This document shows, one piece after another, positions 17,210-25,576 of a stretch of 64,000 bases of DNA. The stretch covers positions 186,001 through 250,000 of the forward strand of contig NZ_JABMCE010000085.1 of assembly GCF_013359865.1 (NCBI RefSeq), read 5' to 3'. Under the pieces are notes generated by a model that saw only the letters and a program-made list of their open reading frames with translations, did no database searches and was not told the DNA's origin. The first letter of the stretch is position 1, and each line of letters begins with the position of its first letter. Source of the DNA: Curtobacterium pusillum. GTDB taxonomy: Bacteria; Actinomycetota; Actinomycetes; Actinomycetales; Microbacteriaceae. Both the position numbers and the translations under genes were made by a program.

Positions 17210-18699
17210 ACGGGGACGACGCATCCACGGCGTTCACACGGTGGATCGACCACGAGTCCGTCGCCGAGGCGATGGTGCCGATCATCGGCGGCCTGTACCG
17301 GCGGAACAACGTCGTCACCACGATCCACGGCCGCCGGCTGCCGAACCGGTCCGCGACCCAGATCCTGAAGCTGCACCGGTTCGCGCGGCACCTCGACGGT
17401 GTCGAGCTGTCGCCGCACGCGATCTTCCCGGTCCTGCACAAACTGACGACGCTCGACCTCGGGCCGGCGGCGATCGACGTGGCGGAGCTGAACCGGCGGT
17501 TCCGTGCCCAGCACGAGCTCGACCTGGACGCGTTCCTGCGGCGCGAGCTCGCCGAGGTCGTCGACGGCGGCCTGTACGCGGTGCCGCCGACCGACGTCGT
17601 CCTCTACGGCTTCGGCCGCATCGGACGCCTGGTCGCGCGGATCCTGATCGGCCGTGCCGGCGGGGCCTGCGGGCTGCGGCTCCGCGCGGTCGTCGTCCGG
17701 GGCGACGACCCCGGCGACCTGGTCAGGCGGGCGAGCCTGCTCCGCCGCGACAGCGTGCACGGACCGTTCGACGGCCGGATCACGGTCGACGTGGAGCGGG
17801 ACACGATCACGGCGAACGGCACGGTGATCCAGTTCATCCGCGCGTCCGACCCGGCGCACGTCGACTACGCCGCCCACGGCATCCGCGACGCGATCGTCGT
17901 GGACAACACCGGGCGGTGGCGGGACGAGGCCGGCCTGCGCCAGCACCTCGAGAACGACGGCATCCGGCGGGTGCTGCTCACCGCGCCGGGCAAAGGCGGC
18001 CTGCCGAACATCGTGCACGGCATCAACGAGGACGACATCGGCGACCACCCGATCGTCGCCGCGGCGTCGTGCACGACCAACGCGATCACGCCCGTCCTCG
18101 TCGCGATCGACCGCGAGTTCGGCGTCGAGCACGGTCACGTGGAGACGGTGCACTCGTTCACGAACGACCAGAACCTCACCGACAACTACCACCGGTCGAG
18201 CCGTCGCGGCCGTTCGGCAGCGCTGAACATGGTGCTCGCCGAGACCGGTGCTGCGACGGCGGTGGCGAAGGCGTACCCGCGGCTCGCGGGGAAGCTGACC
18301 GGGAACGCGATCCGGGTGCCGACGCCGGACGTGTCCATCGCGGTCCTGAACCTGCAGTTGCGCGAGCCCGTCGGCAAGGAGCAGCTGAACGCGTACCTGC
18401 GGTCGGTGTCGCTCCGTTCCGCCCTGCACCGGCAGGTGGACTACGTCGATTCCCCGGAGATCGTGTCGAGCGACGTCCTCGGTGCCCGCAAGGCGGGCGT
18501 CGTGGACGGGCTCGCGACGATCGCGGACGGTGGCCGCTCGGTCGTCGTGTACGTCTGGTACGACAACGAGTACGGGTACAGCCGCCAGGTCGTCCGCATC
18601 CTCGAGACGATGACGGGCGTGCGCATCCGGACACTGCCGGCGCCCGAGTACGAGACGCGGTCCGTGCACACGGACGTCCGGGTCGCGCGCGTCGGCTGA
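17206..18699 (+). CDS. gap: Glyceraldehyde-3-phosphate dehydrogenase, long GapB-type
   Basis: This 497-residue protein has a non-catalytic N-terminal extension of about 125 residues before the NAD(P)-binding GFGRIGR (135-141). The catalytic Cys289 lies in ASCTTNA, and the base His in HSFTNDQN near 316. Such long forms (about 480 residues, like corynebacterial GapB) work mainly in the gluconeogenic direction. The GTG at 17206 overlaps the pckG stop by 4 bp, so the two enzymes are made together. This coupling supports a gluconeogenic role and argues against it being the main glycolytic GAPDH. Confidence 0.9.
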   Translation: MNGDDASTAFTRWIDHESVAEAMVPIIGGLYRRNNVVTTIHGRRLPNRSATQILKLHRFARHLDGVELSPHAIFPVLHKLTTLDLGPAAIDVAELNRRFRAQHELDLDAFLRRELAEVVDGGLYAVPPTDVVLYGFGRIGRLVARILIGRAGGACGLRLRAVVVRGDDPGDLVRRASLLRRDSVHGPFDGRITVDVERDTITANGTVIQFIRASDPAHVDYAAHGIRDAIVVDNTGRWRDEAGLRQHLENDGIRRVLLTAPGKGGLPNIVHGINEDDIGDHPIVAAASCTTNAITPVLVAIDREFGVEHGHVETVHSFTNDQNLTDNYHRSSRRGRSAALNMVLAETGAATAVAKAYPRLAGKLTGNAIRVPTPDVSIAVLNLQLREPVGKEQLNAYLRSVSLRSALHRQVDYVDSPEIVSSDVLGARKAGVVDGLATIADGGRSVVVYVWYDNEYGYSRQVVRILETMTGVRIRTLPAPEYETRSVHTDVRVARVG

Positions 18700-18726
18700 C
18701 GGTCCGCGCTCCCGTCGGTCGTCCGG

Positions 18727-19875
18727 TCACCCCCTGCGGCCCGCGACCTCCAGGACGACCACGATCGCGGTGACGAGCACCGCCGTCGCGACCAGCGAGA
18801 CCGAGGGCACGGCGATGCCGGCGAGCACGGCGAGCGCGAGCACCACGACGACCACGTTCCAGCCGATCGGGAGCGACGGCCGCAGCGCCAGCGCCCAGAT
18901 CGACAGGACGAACAGCGCGACCGGCACCGCGATCGTCGCCGCGACGGTCGCGTGCGACAGGTCGGCCTCGCCCGCGTCGGCGCTCACCGCGACCTCGATC
19001 CCGGCGGGCAGGGCCCCGGCGGCGGCGAACACGAGGTAGTGGCCGTAGCCGAACACGAGCGCCGTGGGCAGGGAGCGGATGTGGTCGTGCTGCTCGCGGG
19101 AGAAGTAGATCCACCACAGCCCGGCGACGACGACGAGCCCGCACGCCGCCAGGACGAGGAGCGAGGCGAGGTGGTCCGCGTGCGCGATGCCGTCGATGAC
19201 CGCGTTCGCCGAGGCGATGAGCCCCTCGCCGAGGACGATGAGCGTGAAGAGCGAGTACCGCTCGGCGATGTGCCGGGTGTGCCACGGGGTGGTGCGCGTA
19301 CCGGCCTCGGCGAACGGCGGGACCAGGACCTCGAGCAGGATGAGGACCGGGACGACCCACGGCCGGACGGCGTCGGGCAGCACGAGCGCGAGCACCCACA
19401 GCACCTGCACGACCGTGATGCCGGCGGCGTAGCGGAGCGCGGTCCGGCGGTACTCCGGCGACGACGCCGCGGCGCGGAGCCACTGTCCGACGAGCGCCAG
19501 GCGCATCACGACGTAGCCGACGACCACGAGGCCGATGTCGGCGTCGACCATCAGGGCGTGCACCCCGGCGGCGAGGACGAGCACGCCCGCCATCTGCACG
19601 AACGTCATCACCCGGTAGAGCCAGTCGTCGGTGTCGAAGGACGTGGCGAACCAGGTGAAGTTGATCCACGCCCACCAGATGGCGAAGAACACGAACGCGT
19701 ACGAGAGCACCGCCGAGGACACGTGGCCCTCGGACTCGATCTCGTGCAGGTTCGAGGCGGCGAAGCCCACGGCGACGACGAAGACCAGGTCGAAGAGGAG
19801 TTCGAGGGGGCTGGCGGTGCGGTGTCCTTCGGCGGGGTCCCGGGGCCTCATGCGGCGGAGTCCGATGGTGGTCAC
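18727..19875 (-). CDS. ltrA: Low temperature requirement protein A (LtrA) family membrane protein
   Basis: This 382-residue protein has about 10-11 hydrophobic segments and the family's N-terminal motif ELLFDLVFVVA near residue 27. A WWAWINFTWFA stretch near 66 is also typical. The family was named from a cold-sensitive Listeria mutant; its biochemical role is unknown. The start is a GTG at 19875, with an in-frame ATG at 19851 as an alternative. It ends 28 bp from the convergent GAPDH gene, with no clear hairpin between them. Confidence 0.82.
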   Translation of the reverse strand: MTTIGLRRMRPRDPAEGHRTASPLELLFDLVFVVAVGFAASNLHEIESEGHVSSAVLSYAFVFFAIWWAWINFTWFATSFDTDDWLYRVMTFVQMAGVLVLAAGVHALMVDADIGLVVVGYVVMRLALVGQWLRAAASSPEYRRTALRYAAGITVVQVLWVLALVLPDAVRPWVVPVLILLEVLVPPFAEAGTRTTPWHTRHIAERYSLFTLIVLGEGLIASANAVIDGIAHADHLASLLVLAACGLVVVAGLWWIYFSREQHDHIRSLPTALVFGYGHYLVFAAAGALPAGIEVAVSADAGEADLSHATVAATIAVPVALFVLSIWALALRPSLPIGWNVVVVVLALAVLAGIAVPSVSLVATAVLVTAIVVVLEVAGRRG

Positions 19876-19892
19876 CCGGTATGCCTACACGA

Positions 19893-19925
19893 GAACGACC
19901 CCGGGCGCAGGACCCGGGGTCGTTC
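19893..19925 (-). terminator. Terminator hairpin after the transglycosylase gene
   Basis: Perfect 13-base arms GAACGACCCCGGG / CCCGGGGTCGTTC flank a 7-base loop. It lies 43 bp past the stop of the - strand transglycosylase gene and before ltrA. A 12-bp direct repeat (CCTGGCGCTCAG at 19939 and 19961) spans that stop codon. Confidence 0.8.
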
Positions 19926-19968
19926 GTCGGCGCTGATGCCTGGCGCTCAGGAGGAGCGCGCCTGGCGC

Positions 19969-20832
19969 TCAGTAGAAGTTCGACGCCTGCGAGTGCGCCC
20001 ACGCGGCACACGGCGTGCCGTACGAGGCGCTGATGTACTGCAGTCCCCAGGTGATCTGGGTGGTGGCGTTGGTCTGCCAGTCCGCCGCGATGGTCGCCAT
20101 CTTCGAGCCGGGGAGCGCCTGCGGGATGCCGGTCGCGCCGCCGTTCGCGTTGACGGCCCGGTAGTTCCAGCCGGACTCCTTGGTCCAGAGGTTGTCGAGG
20201 CACTGGAACTGGTCGGAACCCCAGCCGTACTCGGACGCCGCGAGCGAACTGGCCGTGGCCTTGGCGCCGGCCACGGTGTTCGCGGCGGCCTGCTTGCGCG
20301 CGGCCTCCGCTGCGGCGGCCTTCTCGGCGGCGGCCTTCTGCGCGGCTGCCTCGGCGGCGGCCTTCGCATCGGCGTCCCGCTTGTCCTGCGTGGCACTGGC
20401 GCTCGCGACGTCCGACGCGGCGTCCACCGTGGAGGAGATGCGCGAGCTGAGCGCCGCTCCGGAGAGCTTCCGGTAGTCGTCGAGCGCCCCGATCCGGCGT
20501 TCGAGCGTGGTGGTGTCCGTCTTGTCGTTCGCGGTCTCGACGACGGTCTGCGCCGTGGCGATGGTGGCGGCGGCCTGCGCCCGGTCGAGTGCGGTGCCGC
20601 CGAGCGCCGGCGCCGAGGTGGCGCTGGCGGTGGGCATCCCGAGGGCCTCGCCGATCGCGGGCTGCGTGCCGACGGTCGCGATGCCGCCGGCGACGGCGAG
20701 GACCGCTGCGCCGCCCACGATGAGCGTCGTGGGGCGGCGGAGTGCGCGGCGGAGGCGTCGGCTGGGGGAGTTCAGGGCCTCACGTCGGGTCGAGGCGGTG
20801 GTCGTGGGGAGAGCGGTGTTGCGTCCTGTCAT
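19969..20832 (-). CDS. Secreted or membrane-anchored transglycosylase-like muralytic protein
   Basis: This 287-residue protein has a basic N-terminus and one hydrophobic segment near residues 35-55 (signal or anchor). An Ala/Lys-rich helical, probably coiled-coil region follows at about 120-195. A C-terminal aggregation-promoting-factor/lysozyme-like domain covers about 198-287 (NLWTKESGWNYRAVN, with the likely catalytic Glu in the KESGW motif, and IPQALPGSKM). It should cut peptidoglycan glycan strands outside the cell. The ATG at 20832 fits the signal; the longer frame adds 16 residues. A 284-bp upstream gap contains a putative MtrA box, consistent with MtrAB control of cell-wall hydrolases. 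Confidence 0.85.
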   Translation of the reverse strand: MTGRNTALPTTTASTRREALNSPSRRLRRALRRPTTLIVGGAAVLAVAGGIATVGTQPAIGEALGMPTASATSAPALGGTALDRAQAAATIATAQTVVETANDKTDTTTLERRIGALDDYRKLSGAALSSRISSTVDAASDVASASATQDKRDADAKAAAEAAAQKAAAEKAAAAEAARKQAAANTVAGAKATASSLAASEYGWGSDQFQCLDNLWTKESGWNYRAVNANGGATGIPQALPGSKMATIAADWQTNATTQITWGLQYISASYGTPCAAWAHSQASNFY

Positions 20833-21093
20833 CGATTCCGGTGGTCGGCCGACTCGTGGTGGGGAGCTGTGGCGCTGCACGCGGGGGATGGGGGAGCGCG
20901 CAGGAGTACGGGACGTGGGGGACGTCCGTCGTCAGGAGCTCGCGAGCCGGGGGAGGACCGGACGGTGGTGTGGGGCCCGTCCGTCCGCCGGCCGGCGACC
21001 GGGGTGGCCGCCGCTGGGCGAAGCCGCCACGATGACCGGTACGGCTGGAAGCGCCGTCCAGATTGGCTGGCAGAACCGTCCGTCCACCCTCGG

Positions 21094-21110
21094 ATAACGG
21101 TTCGGTAACG
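21094..21110. promoter_or_regulatory. Putative MtrA-type direct repeat
   Basis: ATAACG (21094-21099) and GTAACG (21105-21110) are direct repeats 11 bp apart, matching the RTAAC-n-RTAAC layout described for MtrA sites of actinobacteria. It lies about 260 bp upstream of the transglycosylase start, at the end of the MarR gene. The rest of this 284-bp gap shows no gene. I also found no c-di-AMP (ydaO) riboswitch signature in it. Confidence 0.45.
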
Positions 21111-21116
21111 ACCGGA

Positions 21117-21578
21117 TCAGGAGCCGGAGGTGGGAGCTTGCTGGGTACGTGCGCCCTGTGCGACGCGCTCGAGGGCGTCCAGTGCTGCGGCGATCGCGTC
21201 GACGTCGGTCTCCGGCAGTTCGGCGATGAGCTCGGCGACGATCCCGGTGCGGTCGGAGCGTGCCCGTTCGACCGCCGCGATGCCCTCCGCTGTGGCGCTC
21301 ACCATGAACGCGCGGCCGTCCCGGGGGTCCGCCTCGCGCTCGATGAACCCGCGCTGCTCGAGCTCGGTGAGGATCCGGGTCATCGTCGGCTTCGTGACGA
21401 CCTCGATCCGCGACAGGTCGCCGGGGCGCAGGGGTCCCTCGCGCTGGATGGTCGCGAGGGCGGAGACGATCCCGTACCCGAGTGCGGCCGAGTCGGTGCG
21501 CGCCCGTCGGTTGATCCGGCCGACCGCGGCGGCGAGGCGCGCGGCGATCTCGGGTCGGTCCGGCTGGCGGTTGCTCAT
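21117..21578 (-). CDS. MarR-family transcriptional regulator
   Basis: This 153-residue winged-helix protein has a recognition helix near residues 60-75 (VTKPTMTRILTELEQRGF) and wing residues READPRDGRAF with the conserved D-x-R. Helices before and after form the dimer interface. It is a single gene between a GntR gene upstream and the transglycosylase downstream on the same strand. The 176-bp upstream gap holds the terminator of the GntR gene. Target genes are not evident from the context. Confidence 0.87.
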   Translation of the reverse strand: MSNRQPDRPEIAARLAAAVGRINRRARTDSAALGYGIVSALATIQREGPLRPGDLSRIEVVTKPTMTRILTELEQRGFIEREADPRDGRAFMVSATAEGIAAVERARSDRTGIVAELIAELPETDVDAIAAALDALERVAQGARTQQAPTSGS

Positions 21579-21693
21579 GCGGTGCTCCGGGTGGTTCGAC
21601 GGGCGGTCGGGGCGATGCTATCGGCTCTCCGCACCGCATGACTGCGAGCAGGTCGCCGGCACCCGCAGGTGGCCGACGGGAGGCACGGCGAAC

Positions 21694-21733
21694 GGAAGCC
21701 GCCCGGCTCGCGGGTGCGAGACGGGCGGCTTCC
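21694..21733 (-). terminator. Terminator hairpin after the GntR gene
   Basis: Perfect 12-base arms GGAAGCCGCCCG (21694-21705) and CGGGCGGCTTCC (21722-21733) enclose a loop with its own 5-bp stem (CTCGC/GCGAG). It begins 21 bp past the GntR stop on the - strand. Confidence 0.8.
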
Positions 21734-21754
21734 TGTGCGCCTGTTCAGATCGGC

Positions 21755-22405
21755 TCAGCGCTTCTCACCGGGGAGGAGGTGGATGGCCTCGGTCGCGAGC
21801 TCCGCGGCGATGTTGTCGCCGGAAGCCGTGGCCTCGCGCAGCCGGCGGAAGTCGGCCGTCATCTGGTCCCAGTCGACGAGTTCGTCGAGGTTCGGCAGGC
21901 GCAGGCGGAACGCGAGGCCGTCCATGGTGTCACGGCACACGCGCTGCAGGTTCTCGTTGCCGCACTCCTCGACGTACCGGGCGAACACCGCGAGCGCGTC
22001 GTGGTTGACCGCCGCGACGTCGTGCGCCTCGTAGTCCTTGATGGTGGCGTCGAGCTGGGCGAGGATCTTCTTCCTCGACGCGGCGCCGAGTCGCGGGACC
22101 GCCAGGCGCACGACGCCGCCGAACAGCACGCCGAGGGTCTGCAGCGCCTCGACGACCTCGGTCGGGTTCGGCGTGGTGACGCGCGTGTACCGGTTCGGCG
22201 CCATCTCGATCAGGCCGGCGCGGGCGAGCTGGCTGAGGGCTTCGCGGATGGGGGTCCGGGAGACGCCGAGCCAGGCGATCAGCTCGTCGTCGTTCAGCCG
22301 TTCGCCGGGCTCGAGCGTGCCGTCCATGATCGCGTCGTGGATCTTCTGGCGGACGGTGTCGCGGAGCAGCTGGTGCTCGGTCGGTGCGCTGCTGGGGACC
22401 GGCAT
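21755..22405 (-). CDS. GntR-family regulator, FCD (FadR-like) subgroup
   Basis: This 216-residue protein has an N-terminal winged helix at residues 10-70 (the LGVSRTPIREALSQL recognition segment is diagnostic). A helical FCD effector domain follows at about 85-205, with acidic/His residues able to hold a metal and a carboxylate ligand. The ATG at 22405 follows GAAGGAAA; earlier codons fall in the promoter. Such regulators respond to organic acids. No target operon adjoins it. The catabolic operons earlier in the window are possible distant targets (inference). Confidence 0.87.
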   Translation of the reverse strand: MPVPSSAPTEHQLLRDTVRQKIHDAIMDGTLEPGERLNDDELIAWLGVSRTPIREALSQLARAGLIEMAPNRYTRVTTPNPTEVVEALQTLGVLFGGVVRLAVPRLGAASRKKILAQLDATIKDYEAHDVAAVNHDALAVFARYVEECGNENLQRVCRDTMDGLAFRLRLPNLDELVDWDQMTADFRRLREATASGDNIAAELATEAIHLLPGEKR

Positions 22406-22477
22406 GCGGTTTCCTTCGGCTCGTGGCGGGAGGCGGACGGGTTGCACATCCGACCTCGGTGCGGACGCATGCTTCAC

Positions 22478-22492
22478 CGTACCTGATATACG
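22478..22492. promoter_or_regulatory. Possible GntR autoregulatory site / -10 region
   Basis: CGTACCTGATATACG is a partial palindrome with CGTA/TACG arms located 73 bp upstream of the GntR start. It overlaps a -10-like TATATC on the - strand. FCD-type GntR proteins often bind short sites of this GTA...TAC form near their own promoters. The match is suggestive only. Confidence 0.35.
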
Positions 22493-22520
22493 AACGGCGT
22501 TGCGCTCGGTTCGGAGCGTG

Positions 22521-22955
22521 TCAGTCGTCGAGGTGCAGGAGCCGCACGGTCGCCGGGTCGTCGGTGCCCGCGTACCAGCGGTCGAGCACGGCGCGGAACG
22601 GTGCCGGGTCCGAGGCGGCGAGCGCGAAGAGCGTCATCGACGAACGGAGCTTCAGCGCGTCGACGCCGCCGAGCAGGTCGTCGGCGGACCGTGCGGGCGC
22701 CGACGCCGCCGCGGCGGTCGCCTCGAGCAGGCGCGGGCCCAGGACGGGGTGCGCGAGGTACGCCCGGGCCTCGGCGAGCCCGTCGATGGCGAACCGCTGC
22801 GCGGTGGCGGAACGGCCGAGCCCGGTGAGCTGGGGGAAGACGAACCACATCCAGTGCGACGACTTCCGGCCGCGCCGGAGCTCGGCGAGGGCGGCGTCGT
22901 GCACGTCCTCCTGCGCGCGCACGAAGCGGCCGAGGTGGTGCGGGTCGTCGCTCAC
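22521..22955 (-). CDS. DUF1810 family protein
   Basis: This 144-residue soluble protein contains the family stretches RRGRKSSHWMWFVFPQL (about residues 27-43) and GLGRSATAQRFAI, followed by ARAYLAHPVLGPRL. The function of DUF1810 is unknown. The GTG at 22955 overlaps the stop of the DUF2071 gene (GTGA), which makes it the third gene of a coupled operon with DUF2071 and DoxX-like genes. Confidence 0.85.
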   Translation of the reverse strand: MSDDPHHLGRFVRAQEDVHDAALAELRRGRKSSHWMWFVFPQLTGLGRSATAQRFAIDGLAEARAYLAHPVLGPRLLEATAAAASAPARSADDLLGGVDALKLRSSMTLFALAASDPAPFRAVLDRWYAGTDDPATVRLLHLDD

Positions 22956-23749
22956 CGGACCACGTCCCCCCACGCGTACCGGACGGTGGTGCCGTCGACC
23001 ACCACGAGCGAGTCGGGTTCCCGGTCGAACAGCCCGGGCATCCCCACCGCGTCGGGCAGGTCGCCCTCGAGGCGCTCCAGCCGCGCCGACCGGATCGTCA
23101 TCGGTGGGTGCTGGCGCTGCCAGAACACCGTCTGCGCCAGGTGCCGGGCGTGGATGCCCTGGCGGGTGGTGAGCTCCGTCGCGAGCGGGGTGTCGACGAC
23201 GTCCCCGGCCACGACGCGGACGGCCACCTGCTGACGGGGCCGTGCCGCGCCTCCTGGCTGCACCGGACCGCTCCGTCGTCCGCGCAGCCAGCGGACGGGG
23301 TGCAGCGCACGGGCCGGGTGCCGGACGGACCGGTACGCGAGCGCGTCACCGCGCCGACGTGCCCGCGCGTACGCGAACGTGTACGGCACCCCGAGCAGGG
23401 CGTGGGCGGCGACGATCGCCGGGACGTTCGCCGTGTCGACCGTGCGGTAGGCGACCCCGCGGCGGCCGCTGTCGTCGATCGTCAGCACCTCGATGGTGAT
23501 CTCGGTCATCGTGCCGAGGCGTCCCGACGGCGGGAACGGCGGCACCCGCGTCTCACGGAACACGTACGCGGACAGGCCCGCCCAGGCGCTGCCGTCGACC
23601 ACGTCGGGGCGGGTGCCGCGCGGTACCAGGCGCGCGAGTGACGCCGGGTCGTGCCGCCAGTGCGCGAAGACGACGTCCTCCCAGGCGTGCACCGTCACCG
23701 GGCGCTGCAGCAGCGGCACCGCGGCCCGGGTCCGCGAGGGCTCGGTCAC
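22952..23749 (-). CDS. DUF2071 family protein (YqjF-like)
   Basis: This 265-residue protein matches the DUF2071/YqjF pattern: an opening TVHAWEDVVFAHWRHDP, then LVPRGTRPDVVDGSAWAGL, then VFRETRVPP. The N-terminal half probably forms the acetoacetate-decarboxylase-like barrel of this family. The activity is unknown. The GTG at 23749 and its stop each overlap a neighbour by 4 bp (DoxX upstream, DUF1810 downstream). DUF2071 with a small DoxX membrane protein is a recurrent association in actinobacteria as far as I recall. Confidence 0.83.
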   Translation of the reverse strand: MTEPSRTRAAVPLLQRPVTVHAWEDVVFAHWRHDPASLARLVPRGTRPDVVDGSAWAGLSAYVFRETRVPPFPPSGRLGTMTEITIEVLTIDDSGRRGVAYRTVDTANVPAIVAAHALLGVPYTFAYARARRRGDALAYRSVRHPARALHPVRWLRGRRSGPVQPGGAARPRQQVAVRVVAGDVVDTPLATELTTRQGIHARHLAQTVFWQRQHPPMTIRSARLERLEGDLPDAVGMPGLFDREPDSLVVVDGTTVRYAWGDVVR

Positions 23750-24144
23750 CGTCGTGGTGCGTGCCGACCGACGCGCACGGCCCAGGCCACGAGCGGTGCC
23801 TGCAGCGGCAGGCGGAGCACCGAGACCAGTCGCATCGCGCGCGTCGACCGCGGGCTGCCGAGCAGGTCGTTCGCCATCTTGACGTTGGCGGGGAACACGG
23901 CCAGGAACAGCGCGGCGGCCGCCCAGCCCGCGGCGCGGCGGGTCGCCGGGATCGCGAGGCCGGTGGCGATGCCGAGCTCGGCGGCGCCGGACGCCAGGGT
24001 GGTCAGGCGCGGCGGGAGGGCGTCCGGCACGATCCGGTCGTAGCCGGCCGGCCGCAGGAAATGAGTGACACCGGCCCCGCCCAGCACGACGGCGAGGAGG
24101 GTGGCGGTGCGGGTGGCGCGTCGTGCGCGCTCGCGTCGTCGCAT
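23746..24144 (-). CDS. DoxX-like small membrane protein
   Basis: This 132-residue protein has four hydrophobic segments (about 12-30, 45-68, 72-85, 100-120) and the DoxX-like features THFLRP, an ELG motif in the second segment (GAAELGIATG) and FPANVKMA in the third loop. It is probably an inner-membrane protein linked to redox stress. The ATG lies 6 nt after CACGAT, so the mRNA may be leaderless. It leads the operon with DUF2071 and DUF1810 genes. Confidence 0.82.
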   Translation of the reverse strand: MRRRERARRATRTATLLAVVLGGAGVTHFLRPAGYDRIVPDALPPRLTTLASGAAELGIATGLAIPATRRAAGWAAAALFLAVFPANVKMANDLLGSPRSTRAMRLVSVLRLPLQAPLVAWAVRVGRHAPRR

Positions 24145-24188
24145 GCACCCATCGTGCTCGCGGCGTCCTCGACGCGTACGGGGAAGGC

Positions 24189-25535
24189 TCAGGTCAGCGC
24201 GGTCGCGACGAGGTCGAGGATCGCGGTGGCGACGTCGGCCTTGCTGCCGGAGGTCTCGCGGACCACCTCGCCGCCGGGGACGAGCACCTCGATCGCGTTC
24301 TCCTCGCGTTCGAAGCCCGACGACCAGCCGACGTGGTTCACCACGAGCAGGTCCGCCGGCTTCCGGGCGATCTTGGCCCGGCCGAGCTCGATGCGCGCGG
24401 CCCGGTCGGGTTCGGTCTCGGCCGCGAACCCCACGACGATCTGGCCGGTGCGGCGGGCCGCGACGAGGTCCGCCAGGACGTCCGGGTTCCGCACGAGCTC
24501 GAGCGTCATCGTGTCGCCCTGGAGGTCCTTCTTGAGTTTCTCGGTGCGGACCTCGGCGGGGCGGTAGTCGGCGACCGCGGCGGTCATCACGACCACGTCG
24601 GCGTCGACGGCCGCGGCGTGCACCGCCTCGGCGAGCTCGAGCGCGGAGCCGACCGGCACGACGGTGGCGTCGAGGCCTGTGGTGAGCGCGGCCTCGACGT
24701 TCGCGGCGACGACGGTCACGGTCGCGCCGCGCCGTGCGGCGTCGGCGGCGATCGCGAGGCCCTGGCGGCCGCTGGAGCGGTTGCCGACGAACCGGACCGG
24801 GTCGAACGGTTCGCGGGTGCCGCCGGCGCTGACGACCACGCGGACGCCGGCGAGGTCGCCCTGCTCACCGCGGGCACCGGTACCGGCGACGTCGGTCTCG
24901 CCGGCCGGTCGGATCTCGCCGGCGGGTCGGGTCGGGGCGGCCTGGAGGCTCGGGTCGGCCGACGCGGGTCGGCCCGCGTCCGCCGGGTGGTCCAGCACGG
25001 CGAGCGCTCCGGCCACGATGTCCTCCGGCTCCGCCATCCGCCCGATGCCCGCGTCGTCGCCGGTCAGCGCCCCGACCACCGGGCCGATGAAACGCACCCC
25101 GCGGTCGCGGAGCGTGGCGACGTTGGCCCGGGTCGCCGGGTGCTCCCACATCTGCGGGTGCATCGCCGGGGCGACCACGACGGGCGCCTCGGTCGCGAGC
25201 AGGGTCGTGCCGAGGAGGTCGCCCGCGAGGCCCGCCGTCATCCGGGCGAGGGCGTCGGCGGTGGCGGGGGCGACGACCACGAGGTCCGCCCTCCGGCCGA
25301 GCGACACGTGCCGGACCTCGGCGACGTCGTCGAACACGCTGGTGGTGACCGCGTTCCGGCTGAGCGCCTCGAGGGTGGGCACGCCGACGAACCGCAGCGC
25401 ACCCTCGGTCGGGACGACGTGCACGTCGTGCCCCTGCTTGACGAACTCGCGGACGACGCCGACGGCCTTGTAGGCGGCGATGCCCCCGGTGATCCCGACG
25501 ATGACGGTCAGACGGCGCTCTGCTGCTGCGTTCAC
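24189..25535 (-). CDS. coaBC: Bifunctional phosphopantothenoylcysteine decarboxylase / phosphopantothenate-cysteine ligase
   Basis: This roughly 448-residue enzyme makes 4'-phosphopantetheine from phosphopantothenate and cysteine in CoA synthesis. The N-terminal CoaC half is a flavodoxin-like decarboxylase with GITGGIAAYK near the start, VAPATAD near 90 and the PAMHPQMW motif near 122. The active-site His would be in the VRHVSLGR stretch. A linker rich in Ala/Gly/Pro separates it from the CoaB ligase half (VVVSAGGTREPFDPVRFVGN). I prefer the GTG at 25535, 7 nt after TAGCGT, a leaderless layout. A GTG at 25544 overlaps that box and would add three residues. Confidence 0.93.
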   Translation of the reverse strand: MNAAAERRLTVIVGITGGIAAYKAVGVVREFVKQGHDVHVVPTEGALRFVGVPTLEALSRNAVTTSVFDDVAEVRHVSLGRRADLVVVAPATADALARMTAGLAGDLLGTTLLATEAPVVVAPAMHPQMWEHPATRANVATLRDRGVRFIGPVVGALTGDDAGIGRMAEPEDIVAGALAVLDHPADAGRPASADPSLQAAPTRPAGEIRPAGETDVAGTGARGEQGDLAGVRVVVSAGGTREPFDPVRFVGNRSSGRQGLAIAADAARRGATVTVVAANVEAALTTGLDATVVPVGSALELAEAVHAAAVDADVVVMTAAVADYRPAEVRTEKLKKDLQGDTMTLELVRNPDVLADLVAARRTGQIVVGFAAETEPDRAARIELGRAKIARKPADLLVVNHVGWSSGFEREENAIEVLVPGGEVVRETSGSKADVATAILDLVATALT

Positions 25536-25576
25536 GTCGGTCACGCTACCCGGGGCGCCGTGCGAGGATCGATCCC

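Noticed and set aside
16572-18773. Long + strand open frame across pckG and gap
   Set aside because: It is Arg/Ser/Pro-rich and shadows two clear enzymes with complete motifs.
20833-21116. Possible c-di-AMP (ydaO) riboswitch before the transglycosylase gene
   Set aside because: Such riboswitches often precede cell-wall hydrolases in actinobacteria, but I could not find the conserved core in the 284-bp gap.
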